Shown here one piece after another: positions 19,754-30,800 of a stretch of DNA of 64,000 nt. The number at the start of each line of letters is the position of its first letter. The first letter of the stretch is position 1. The notes beneath the pieces were generated by a model. That model did no database searches, was not told the origin of the DNA, and saw nothing but the letters and a program-made list of their open reading frames with translations. Source of the stretch: Leptoclinus maculatus (lineage: Eukaryota > Chordata > Actinopteri > Perciformes > Stichaeidae); the NCBI GenBank assembly GCA_032191485.1, contig JAVDOI010000199.1, positions 155,001-219,000 on the forward strand, given 5' to 3'. The position numbers were made by a program, and so were the translations under genes.

Positions 19754-21152
19754 ACCGTCGGTACCAACAGAGGACAGGTCACCGTCTGTACCAACAGAGG
19801 ACAGGTCACCGTCGGTATCAACAGAGGACAGGTCACCGTCGGTATCAACAGAGGACAGGTCACCGTCGGTACCAACAGAGGACAGGTCACCGTCGGTATC
19901 AACAGAGGACAGGTCACCGTCGGTATCAACAGAGGACAGGTCACCGTCGGTATCAACAGAGGACAGGTCACCGTCGGTACCAACAGAGGACAGGTCACCG
20001 TCGGTATCAACAGAGGACAGGTCACCGTCGGTATCAACAGAGGACAGGTCACCGTCGGTACCAACAGAGGACAGGTCACCGTCTGTACCAACAGAGGACA
20101 GGTCACCGTCGGTACCAACAGAGGACAGGTCACCGTCGGTACCAACAGAGGACAGGTCACCGTCGGTACCAACAGAGGACAGGTCACCGTCTGTACCAAC
20201 AGAGGACAGGTCACCGTCGGTACCAACAGAGGACAGGTCACCGTCGGTATCAACAGAGGACAGGTCACCGTCGGTATCAACAGAGGACAGGTCACCGTCG
20301 GTATCAACAGAGGACAGGTCACCGTCGGTACCAACAGAGGACAGGTCACCGTCGGTATCAACAGAGGATAGGTCACCGTCGGTATCAACAGAGGACAGGT
20401 CACCGTCGGTATCAACAGAGGACCAGTCACCGTCTGTACCAACAGAGGACAGGTCACCGTCGGTACCAACAGAGGACAGGTCACCGTCGGTATCAACAGA
20501 GGACAGGTCACCGTCTGTACCAACAGAGGACAGGTCACCGCCGGTATCAACAGAGGACAGGTCACTGTCTGTACCAACAGAGGACAGGTCACCGTCTGTA
20601 CCAACAGAGGACAGGTCACCGTCGGTACCAACAGAGGACAGGTCACCGTCTGTACCAACAGAGGACAGGTCACCGTCGGTATCAACAGAGGACAGGTCAC
20701 CGTCGGTATCAACAGAGGACAGGTCACCGTCTGTACCAACAGAGGACAGGTCACCGTCGGTATCAACAGAGGACAGGTCACCGTCGGTATCAACAGAGGA
20801 CCGGTCACCGTCGGTATCAACAGAGGACAGGTCACCGTCGGTATCAACAGAGGACAGGTCACCGTCGGTATCAACAGAGGACCGGTCACCGTCTGTACCA
20901 ACAGAGGACAGGTCACCGTCTGTACCAACAGAGGACAGGTCACCGTCGGTACCAACAGAGGACAGGTCACCGTCGGTACCAACAGAGGACAGGTCACCGT
21001 CGGTACCAACAGAGGACAGGTCACCGTCGGTATCAACAGAGGACAGGTCACCGTCTGTACCAACAGAGGACAGGTCACCGTCGGTACCAACAGAGGACAG
21101 GTCACCGTCGGTATCAACAGAGGACAGGTCACCGTCGGTACCAACAGAGGAC
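19754..21152. repeat. 27-bp minisatellite, about 52 units
   Basis: The consensus unit is ACCGTCGGTACCAACAGAGG plus ACAGGTC. Units differ mainly at two positions, giving three common forms (GGTACC, GGTATC, TGTACC). Rarer changes include GACCGGTC, GATAGGTC and CACTGTC. Since 27 is divisible by 3, long frames occur on both strands (a nine-residue CPLLVPTVT-type repeat on the minus strand) without implying a protein. The form order shows repeated runs such as three GGTATC units then one GGTACC. Confidence 0.95.
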
Positions 21153-21290
21153 CGGCCACATTCTGATGAAGTGCTTTGAGAAACTGGTTCTCCAGCTTAT
21201 CGAAAACCACATCCCAGCAAGTCTGGACCCTCACCAGTTCACATCCAGAGCAAACAGATCCACACAGGATGCTGTTGGGACTTCACCATG
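21153..21290 (+). pseudogene. L2/Rex-like LINE reverse transcriptase fragment
   Basis: Immediately after the minisatellite a plus-strand frame reads LMKCFEKLVLQLIENHIP, LDPHQFTSRANRSTQDAV. This matches the conserved (V)MKCFERLV...LDPLQFAYRxNRSTxDAI block of the reverse transcriptase in fish L2-, Maui- and Rex-type LINEs. Only about 45 codons remain before homology is lost. Confidence 0.7.
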
Positions 21291-21365
21291 TGGTTGGAAC
21301 AAAGGGAGTTGAGAGTTGGGTCTACATGGGCCTACAGGGTAGTTAACAGCCTGATTTGAGTTAAG

Positions 21366-21440
21366 TTTTTTATTTTTTTATTTATTTATTTGAAAGGGAC
21401 CATGTACAGTTTAAACATAAATGTCACCATTCGATGCACT
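21366..21440 (-). mobile_element. LINE 3' tail with AAATA repeats
   Basis: On the minus strand TGTACATGGTCCCTTTCAAA is followed by tandem TAAA-type units and an A-rich end. This is the arrangement of a LINE 3' terminus seen in fish genomes. No coding part is attached. Confidence 0.35.
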
Positions 21441-22207
21441 GTACCAGATTGTAGCTTAACCTTTCTCGACCGAGATCCCCCCCACCGGGGACTTTCAGCA
21501 CAGCATGTCATAAAATGATCGAACATATAATAATTATGAAACGAATATAATGATGTCGCATACCACGTGAAACTTCAGAACCTGCACTAAAACAATATGC
21601 AACTCATTTGTACATACTCCAAACACAACTCAATCACTAACTATAAGAATTACTACAGTCTCATATTCATATTTCGCCAGGGGTGTGCACACTCGGCACA
21701 TTTCTGGACATAGCAATCGAAGCTAGATGCTAACAAAGAAACCGAGATAGCAGAAAGCAAGCCAGCCACACACAGAGGACAGACATATCGGTAACATCTC
21801 TCTCCGTCATAGTATCGCTGAGATATGAGCAAACAGACACCAGCAACAGGAATCACATTATCGCTTTATGATCATAACTGCCCCTCACCTTTGGCGTTTT
21901 CAAGAAGAAAAAGCATATATTCCCCGGATTTTTTCGCGGGGACACGTTCAACGGACTTCCTGTCTGACACAAGCGCCACTCTTTTCCTTTGGGAGGGGTA
22001 TTTTGACGGTGAGGGATGGGAGGAACCCACTCGCTGCTCTCGGAGTGTACGCCTCACAATTTATGGAGACTTGTTGATTTTGACTGGCTAACAGCGCTGT
22101 CAGTCATTTTCATGTGGTTACTTCAATTCTATTGGCTTTGACGATTCCAAAGAGGTATGTACCATGGAGATTGACCAATGGGTTCGAAAGATATCGCTGA
22201 GCGTAAG

Positions 22208-22218
22208 TATAAAAATAG
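22208..22218 (+). promoter_or_regulatory. TATA box upstream of the short first exon
   Basis: TATAAAAATAG lies about 175 bp before the ATG at 22382, with a C- and T-rich leader between. It is a good match to a vertebrate TATA box at a plausible distance. Confidence 0.45.
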
Positions 22219-22277
22219 CCAGCAGAAGGAAACCAACATTACGCACAGCAGAAATACGCACAGCAGCCTCGCAGCCT

Positions 22278-22333
22278 CGCCTCGCCTTTTCGCCTCGCCT
22301 TTTCGCCTCGTGTTTTCGCCTCGTGTTTTCGCC
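22278..22333 (+). repeat. TTTTCGCCTCG-type short tandem repeat in the leader
   Basis: Four to five copies of a TTTTCGCCTCG(CC/TG) motif, 13-15 bp each, sit in the presumed 5' untranslated region, preceded by GCAGCCTCGCCTCGCC. Confidence 0.8.
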
Positions 22334-22381
22334 ACTGTTGCAGTTTATTTTCAGTACATCTGAGCATTTATTTTACTAAAG

Positions 22382-22533
22382 ATGTCCAAGCAAGGAGCCA
22401 AGAAGCATTTCACCAGGGAGGAAGTCCTGGAGCTGCTCCTGAATGACCCGGGGAACGAGCTTTGTCCTGAAGATTCGTCTTCTGATGAAGAGGGCCTCGT
22501 GCATCAAGAAAAGCCACAGACATCATCGGAAAG
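22382..22533 (+). CDS. Acidic first exon, piggyBac-transposase-like
   Basis: ATG at 22382 opens 50 complete codons (MSKQGAKKHFTREEVLELLL at the start, then CPEDSSSDEEGL). The exon ends at the donor GAAAG|GTATGA, in phase 2. An N-terminal basic start, a helix (REEVLELLL) and an acidic Ser/Asp/Glu run are typical of piggyBac-derived (PGBD-like) proteins. The frame runs on 88 bases past the donor before a stop, which may be read as an intron. No second exon is found before the satellite array at 22946, so the gene is cut off or its intron has been replaced by satellite. Confidence 0.4.
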
Positions 22534-22945
22534 GTATGATTGTCTTATAAATGTTATATTTATTGATTTATTGGTGTCGAATTTTCACACAATGATGTTC
22601 TGCTTCACTTTATCAAAGTAAAACTTTGCAGAGAGAATGTTCACATGTTGTGCTGTGCTTTTGGGATAGTTTCAGCTCTCACCTGCATCTTTAAAAATAG
22701 ATAATCATGCTTTTAGTGCTTTTTAGTCAGGCGGAATTGACACTTTTCAGTTTGAGCTGTGTGCCATCTTCATTTACTATTAACCAGTAGCATTTACACA
22801 ATATTTAGACAATTCATATGAGCAAACCCTTCTTAGTGTTATTAATAAATTGAAATTATTAAAAAAGACCTTGTAGTTAGAGCGTAAGGCCCCTTTGAGT
22901 ATGGGTATAGTATTTTCGAGAATAAGCCAAAAAAACGGCTAGGGC
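22534..22945. other. Presumed intron up to the satellite edge
   Basis: AT-rich sequence with no recognised element. The last part (22880-22945, with GTATGGGTATAGTATTTTCG and an A-rich run) resembles nothing in the array and marks its left edge. Confidence 0.45.
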
Positions 22946-25900
22946 TTAAACCCGAACCTGATCCGATCTAGAGCCTCAAAAGCCGGTTTAGTGACCAAAA
23001 CCAATAGGCTGGAGGAAATACTTCTACATTGAACTTTTGAAGCATTTTTCGACCGATTTTCCCGGGTTCTTTTCACCAGGGCCGTAGAGGCTCTCGGGAG
23101 GTATACTGGAGCCGAGTTTCAGAAAAAAAAACGGCTTCTATCACCTCCAAATCGATTTTAAGGACGTTTTCATTTGAAAAGTTGACCCAGGCTGCAATAT
23201 ATTATTTTCCCCACAGGAGGGGCACTGACTGAAGTGAGCAAAAACTTGGAAAAATGATAAAAATGGTTAAAACGCTTAAAATGAATGAAATAACTAACCA
23301 GGAAAATTCAAGACCACCTCCCCGTGATGCATGTGCAGTGGCTGGATACAATTCATCCGGCAAGTACCAGTAAAAAATACAAACACCTCGCAAAACACAT
23401 ATTAAATTCACTAAAAATGGTCAAAATGGTTAAAATGAAGAAAATAACCCCCCACCTACACTCAAGACCACCTACGCGGGAAATGTGTGAAGTCCCAGGC
23501 TAAAATTCATCCGGGAAGTACCGTTAAGAAATGCAAACACCTCGCAAAAAACATATTAAAATCACTAAAAATGGTCAAAATGGTCAAAATTAATAAAAGA
23601 ACATACAGGTACACTCAGAAGGAATGGCCAGAGGTGTTTAGCCACTTTAAACCCGAACCTGATCCGATCTAGAGCCTCAAAAGCCGGTTTAGTGACCAAA
23701 ACCAATAGGCTGGAGGAAATACTTCTACATTGAACTTTTGAAGCATTTTTCGACTGATTTTCCCGGGTTCTTTTCACCAGGGCCGTGGAGGCTCTCGGGA
23801 GGTATACTGGAGCCGAGTTTCAGAAAAAAAAACGGCTTCTATCACCTCCAAATCGATTTTAAGGACGTTTTCATTTGAAAAGTTGACCCAGGCTGCAATA
23901 CATTATTTTCCCCACAGGAGGGGCACTGACTGAAGTGAGCAAAAACTTGGAAAAATGATAAAAATGGTTAAAACGCTTAAAATGAATGAAATAACTAACC
24001 AGGAAAATTCAAGACCACCTCCCCATGATGCATGTGCAGTGGCTCGATACAATTCATCCGGGAAGTACCGGTAAAAAATACAAACACCTCGCAAAACACA
24101 TATTAAATTCACTATAAATGGTCAAAATGGTTAAAATGAAGAAAATAACCCCAAACCTACAACCAGGACAGCCTACCCGGGAAATGTGTGCAGTCCCAGG
24201 CTACAATTCATCCGGGAAGTACCGTTAGGAAATGCAAACACCTCGCAAAAAACATATTAAAATCATTAAAAATGGTCAAAATGGTCAAAATTAATAAAAG
24301 AACCATACAGGTACACTCAGAAGGAATGGCCAGAGGAGTTTAGCCACTTTAAACCCGAACCTGATCCGATCTAGAGCCTCAAAAGCCGGTTTAGTGACCA
24401 AAACCAATAGGCTGGAGGAAATACTTCTACATTGAACTTTTGAAGCATTTTTCGACCGATTTTCCCGGGTTATTTTCACCAGGGGCGTAGAGGCTCTCGG
24501 GAGGTATACTGGAGCCGAGTTTCAGAAAAAAAAACGGCTTCTATCACCTCCAAATCGATTTTAAGGACGTTTTCATTTTAAAAGTTGACCCAGGCTGCAA
24601 TACATTATTTTCCCCACAGGAGGGGCACTGACTGAAGTGAGCAAAAACTTGGAAAAATGATAAACGGGGTTAAAACGCTTAAAATGAATGAAATAACTAA
24701 TCAGGAAAATTCAAGACCACCTCGCCGTGATGCATGTTTAGTGGCAGGATACAATTCATCAGGCAAGTACCGGTAAAAAATACAAACACCTCGCAAAACA
24801 CATATTAAATTCACTATAAATAATCAAAATGGTTAAAATGACAAAAATAACCCCCCACCTACACTCAGGACCACCTACGCGGGAAAGGTGTGCAGTCCCA
24901 GGCTAAAATTCATCCGGGAAGTACCGTTAAGAAATGCAAACACCTCGCAAAAAACATATTAAAATCACTAAAAATGGTCAAAATGAATAAAAGAACCATA
25001 CAGGTACACTCAGAAGGAATGGCCAGAGGAGTTTAGCCACTTTAAACCCGAACCTGATCCGATCTAGAGCCTCAAAAGCCGGTTTAGTGACCAAAACCAA
25101 TAGGCTGGAGGAAATACTTCTACATTGAACTTTTGAAGCATTTTTCGACCGATTTTCCCGGGTTCTTTTCACCAGATGCGTAGAGGCTCTCGGGAGGTAT
25201 ACTGGAGCCGAGTTTCAGAAAGAAAAACGGCTTCTATCACCTCCAAATCGATTTTAAGGACGTTTTCATTTGAAAAGTTGACCCAGGCTGCAATACATTA
25301 TTTTCCCCACAGGAGGGGCACTGACTGAAGTGAGCAAAAACTTGGAAAAATGATAAACGGGGTTAAAACGCTTAAAATGAATGAAATAACTAATCAGGAA
25401 AATTCAAGACCACCTCCCCGTGATGCATGTGCAGTTGCAGGATACAATTCATCAGGCAATTACCGGTAAAAAATACAAACACCTCGCAAAACACATATTA
25501 AATTCACTATAAATAATCAAAATGGTTAAAATGACAAAAATAACCCCCCAACTACACTCAGGACCACCTACGCGGGAAAGGTGTGCAGTCCCAGGCTAAA
25601 ATTCATCCGGGAAGTACCGTTAAGAAATGCAAACACCTCGCAAAACACATATTAAAATCACAAAAAATGGTCAAAATGGTCAAAATTAATAAAAAAAACA
25701 TACAGGTACACTCAGAAGGAATGGCCAGAGGTGTTTAGCCACTTTAAACCCGAACCTGATCCGATCTAGAGCCTCAAAAGCCGGTTTAGTGACCAAAACC
25801 AATAGGCTGGAGGAAATACTTCTACATTAAACTTTTGAAGCATTTTTCGACCGATTTTCCCGGGTTCTTTTCACCAGGGCCGTAGAGGCTCTCGGGAGGT

Positions 25901-27825
25901 ATACTGGAGCCGAGTTTCAGAAAAAAAAACGGCTTCTATCACCTCCAAATCGATTTTAAGGACGTTTTCATTTGAAAAGTTGACCCAGGCTGCAATACAT
26001 TATTTTCCCCACAGGAAGGGCACTGACTGAAGTGAGCAAAAACTTGGAAAAATGATAAAAATGGTTAAAACGCTTAAAATGAATGAAATAACTAACCAGG
26101 AAAATTCAAGACCATCTCCCCGTGATGCATGTGCAGTGGCAGGATACAATTCATCCGGCAAGTACCGCTAAAAAATACAAACACCTCGCAAAACACATAT
26201 TAAATTCACTCTAAATGGTCAAAATGGTTAAAATGAAGAAAATAACCCCCCACCTACACTCAGGACCACCTACGCGGGAAAGGTGTGCAGTCCCAGGCTA
26301 AAATTCATCCGGGAAGTACCGTTAAGAAATGCAAACACCTCGCAAAAAACATATTAAAATCACTAAAAATGGTCAAAATGGTCAAAATTAATAAAAGAAC
26401 CATACAGGTACACTCAGAAGGAATGGCCAGAGGAGTTTAGCCACTTTAAACCCGAACCTGATCCGATATAGAGCCTCAAAAGCCGGTTTAGTGACCAAAA
26501 CCAATAGGCTGGAGGAAATACTTCTACATTGAACTTTTGAAGCATTTTTCGACCGATTTTCCCGGGTTCTTTTCACCGGGGGCGTAGAGGCTCTCGGGAG
26601 GTATACTGGAGCCGAGTTTCAGAAAAAAAAACGGCTTCTATCACCTCCAAATCGATTTTAAGGACGTTTTCATTTGAAAAGTTGACCCAGGCTGCAATAC
26701 ATTATTTTCCCCACAGGAGGGGCACTGACTGAAGTGAGCAAAAACTTGGAAAAATTATAAAAATGGTTAAAACGCTTAAAATGAATGAAATAACTAACCA
26801 GGAAAATTCAAGACCACCTCTCCGTGATGCATGTGCAGTGGCTGGATACAATTCATCCGGGAAGTACCGGTAAAAAATACAAACACCTCGCAAAACACAT
26901 ATTAAAATCACAAAAAATGGTCAAAATGGTCAAAATTAATAAAAAAAACATACAGGTACACTCAGAAGGAATGGCCAGAGGTGTTTAGCCACTTTAAACC
27001 CGAACCTGATCCGATCTAGAGCCTCAAAAGCCGGTTTAGTGACCAAAACCAATAGGCTGGAGGAAATACTTCTACATTGAACTTTTGAAGCATTTTTCGA
27101 CCGATTTTCCCGGGTTCTTTTCACCAGGGCCGTAGAGGCTCTCGGGAGGTATACTGGAGCCGAGTTTCAGAAAAAAAACGGCTTCTATCACCTCCAAATC
27201 GATTTTAAGGACGTTTTCATTTGAAAAGTTGACCCAGGCTGCAATACATTATTTTCCCCACAGGAGGGGCACTGACTGAAGTGAGCAAAAACTTGGAAAA
27301 ATGATAAACGGGGTTAAAACGCTTAAAATGAATGAAATAACTAATCAGGAAAATTCAAGACCACCTCCCCGTGATGCATGTGCAGTGGCAGGATACAATT
27401 CATCAGGCAAGTACCGGTAAAAAATACAAACACCTCGCAAAACACATATTAAATTCACTATAAATGGTCAAAATGGTTAAAATGAAGAAAATAACCCCCC
27501 ACCTACACTCAGGACCACCTACGCGGGAAAGGTGTGCAGTCCCAGGCTAAAATTCATCCGGGAAGTACCGTTAAGAAATGCAAACACCTCGCAAAAAACA
27601 TATTAAAATCACTAAAAATGGTCAAAATGGTCAAAATTAATAAAAGAACCATACAGGTACACTCAGAAGGAATGGCCAGAGGAGTTTAGCCACTTTAAAC
27701 CCGAACCTGATCCGATATAGAGCCTCAAAAGCCGGTTTAGTGACCAAAACCAATAGGCTGGAGGAAATACTTCTACATTGAACTTTTGAAGCATTTTTCG
27801 ACCGATTTTCCCGGGTTCTTTTCAC

Positions 27826-30800
27826 CAGGGGCGTAGAGGCTCTCGGGAGGTATACTGGAGCCGAGTTTCAGAAAAAAAAACGGCTTCTATCACCTCCAAA
27901 TCGATTTTAAGGACGTTTTCATTTGAAAAGTTGACCCAGGCTGCAATACATTATTTTCCCCACAGGAGGGGCACTGACTGAAGTGAGCAAAAACTTGGAA
28001 AAATTATAAAAATAGTTAAAACGCTTAAAATGAATGAAATAACTAACCAGGAAAATTCAAGACCACCTCTCCGTGATGCATGTGCAGTGGCTGGATACAA
28101 TTCATCCGGGAAGTACCGGTAAAAAATACAAACACCTCGCAAAAAACACATTAAATTCACTAAAAATGGTCAAAATGGTTAAAATGAAGAAAATAACCCC
28201 CCACCTACACTCAGGGACACCTACCCGGGAAACGAGTGCAGTCCCAGGCTAAAAGTCATCCGGGAAGTATCGATGCACCTCACAAACACCTGGAAAGCTC
28301 AATATTAGAAGTACCAAAAAATGACCCAAATCACCAAAGTCACTTTAATTACCCACAAAACAGGTACTTTCCCCGGGTAAACTACCTCCACAACCACCCC
28401 CTGGACCTCCCAGCACCTCCCAGCACCTTCCAGCACCCTAACTGGGGTCAGAATTAAGAAAATCAGCCTCCCTCCACACTCCTCCACAAGCCAACACTTG
28501 AACATACACTTACCCGGACACCCCCCACCCCAACCCCGCAGAAACACCTCCGCAACATGCCCCTGGGACCCCGTGCTCCAGGGGGTCCCGTGCCCCCACT
28601 CTTAAGCCCCCTCCCTGGGTTAAAACCCATCCCTGGCCCTCCCCGAGTTTCGTACACTTGGTAGTACAAATCGAGAATTTGTGAAAATATGTCAGAGTAC
28701 AAACAGCACTGAGGCCAAAACTTGGAAAAATTATAAAAATGGTTAAAACGCTTAAAATGAATGAAATAACTAACCAGGAAAATTCAAGACCACCTCCCCA
28801 TGATGCATGTGCAGTGGCTCGATACAATTCATCCGGGAAGTACCGGTAAAAAATACAAACACCTCGCAAAACACATATTAAATTCACTATAAATGGTCAA
28901 AATGGTTAAAATGAAGAAAATAACCCCCCACCTACAACCAGGACAGCCTACCCGGGAAATGTGTGCAGTCCCAGGCTACAATTCATCCGGGAAGTACCGT
29001 TAGGAAATGCAAACACCTCGCAAAAAACATATTAAAATCACAAAAAATGGTCAAAATGGTCAAAATGAATAAAAGAACCATACAGGTACACTCAGAAAAC
29101 ATGGCCAGAGGTGTTTAGCCACTTTAAACCCGAACCTGATCCGATCTAGAGCCTCAAAAGCCGGTTTAGTGACCAAAACCAATAGGCTGGAGGAAATACT
29201 TCTACATTGAACTTTTGAAGCATTTTTCGACCGATTTTCCCGGGTTCTTTTCACCAGGGCCGTGGAGGCTCTCGGGAGGTATACTGGAGCCGAGTTTCAG
29301 AAAAAAAAACGGCTTCTATCACCTCCAAATCGATTTTAAGGACGTTTTCATTTGAAAAGTTGACCCAGGCTGCAATACATTATTTTCCCCACAGGAGGGG
29401 CACTGACTGAAGTGAGCAAAAACTTGGAAAAAATTATAAAAATGGTTAAAACGCTTAAAATGAATGAAATAACTAACCAGGAAAATTCAAGACCACCTCT
29501 CCGTGATGCATGTGCAGTGGCTGGATACAGTTCATCCGGGAAGTACCGGTAAAAAATACAAACACCTCGCAAAACACATATTAAAATCACAAAAAATTGT
29601 CAAAATGGTCAAAATTAATAAAAAAAACATACAGGTACACTCAGAAGGAATGGCCAGAGGTGTTTAGCCACTTTAAACCCGAACCTGATCCGATCTAGAG
29701 CCTCAAAAGCCGGTTTAGTGACCAAAACCAATAGGCTGGAGGAAATACTTCTACATTGAACTTTTGAAGCATTTTTCGACCGATTTTCCCGGGTTATTTT
29801 CACCAGGGGCGTAGAGGCTCTCGGGAGGTATACTGGAGCCGAGTTTCAGGAAAAAAAACGGCTTCTATCACCTCCAAATCGATTTTAAGGACGTTTTCAT
29901 TTTAAAAGTTGACCCAGGCTGCAATACATTATTTTCCCCACAGGAGGGGCACTGACTGAAGTGAGCAAAAACTTGGAAATGATAAACGGGGTTAAAACGC
30001 TTAAAATGAATGAAATAACTAATCAGGAAAATTCAAGACCACCTCGCCGTGATGCATGTTTAGTGGCAGGATACAATTCATCAGGCAAGTACCGGTAAAA
30101 AATACAAACACCTCGCAAAACACATATTAAATTCACTATAAATAATCAAAATGGTTAAAATGACAAAAATAACCCCCCCACCTACACTCAGGGACCACCT
30201 ACGCGGGAAAGGTGTGCAGTCCCAGGCTAAAATTCATCCGGGAAGTACCGTTAAGAAATGCAAACACCTCGCAAAAAACATATTAAAATCACTAAAAATG
30301 GTCAAAATTAATAAAAGAACCATACAGGTACACTCAGAAGGAATGGCCAGAGGAGTTTAGCCACTTTAAACCCGAACCTGATCCGATCTAGAGCCTCAAA
30401 AGCCGGTTTAGTGACCAAAACCAATAGGCTGGAGGAAATACTTCTACATTGAACTTTTGAAGCATTTTTCGACCGATTTTCCCGGGTTCTTTTCACCAGA
30501 TGCGTAGAGGCTCTCGGGAGGTATACTGGAGCCGAGTTTCAGAAAGAAAAACGGCTTCTATCACCTCCAAATCGATTTTAAGGACGTTTTCATTTGAAAA
30601 GTTGACCCAGGCTGCAATACATTATTTTCCCCACAGGAGGGGCACTGACTGAAGTGAGCAAAAACTTGGAAAAATGATAAACGGGGTTAAAACGCTTAAA
30701 ATGAATGAAATAACTAATCAGGAAAATTCAAGACCACCTCCCCGTGATGCATGTGCAGTTGCAGGATACAATTCATCAGGCAATTACCGGTAAAAAATAC

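Larger units (their letters stand above)
21456..22533 (+). mobile_element. Possible 5' end of a piggyBac-like element
   Basis: TTAA at 21456-21459 is followed by CCTTTCTCGACCGAGATCCC, similar in style to piggyBac termini (TTAA then CCCTTTxxxxCxA). About 900 bp later come a TATA box, a 5' leader and a short acidic first exon ending at a splice donor. Neither the catalytic DDD domain nor the other terminus is present; the satellite array starts 412 bp downstream of the donor. The call depends on the weak resemblance of exon and terminus together. Confidence 0.3.

Noticed and set aside
19754..21152. CRISPR-like look of the 27-bp repeats
   Set aside because: There are no spacers between units, and the surroundings are vertebrate transposons.
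19747..21234. 495-codon minus-strand frame of CPLLVPTVT repeats, and the plus-strand GQVTVGTNR frame
   Set aside because: Open only because the minisatellite unit is 27 bp. No signal peptide, start context or unique sequence of protein character.
28236..28887. Proline/glycine-rich frames (73-125 codons) in the chimeric C-rich unit
   Set aside because: Low-complexity C-rich DNA gives open frames on both strands; no start context, splice sites or known domain.
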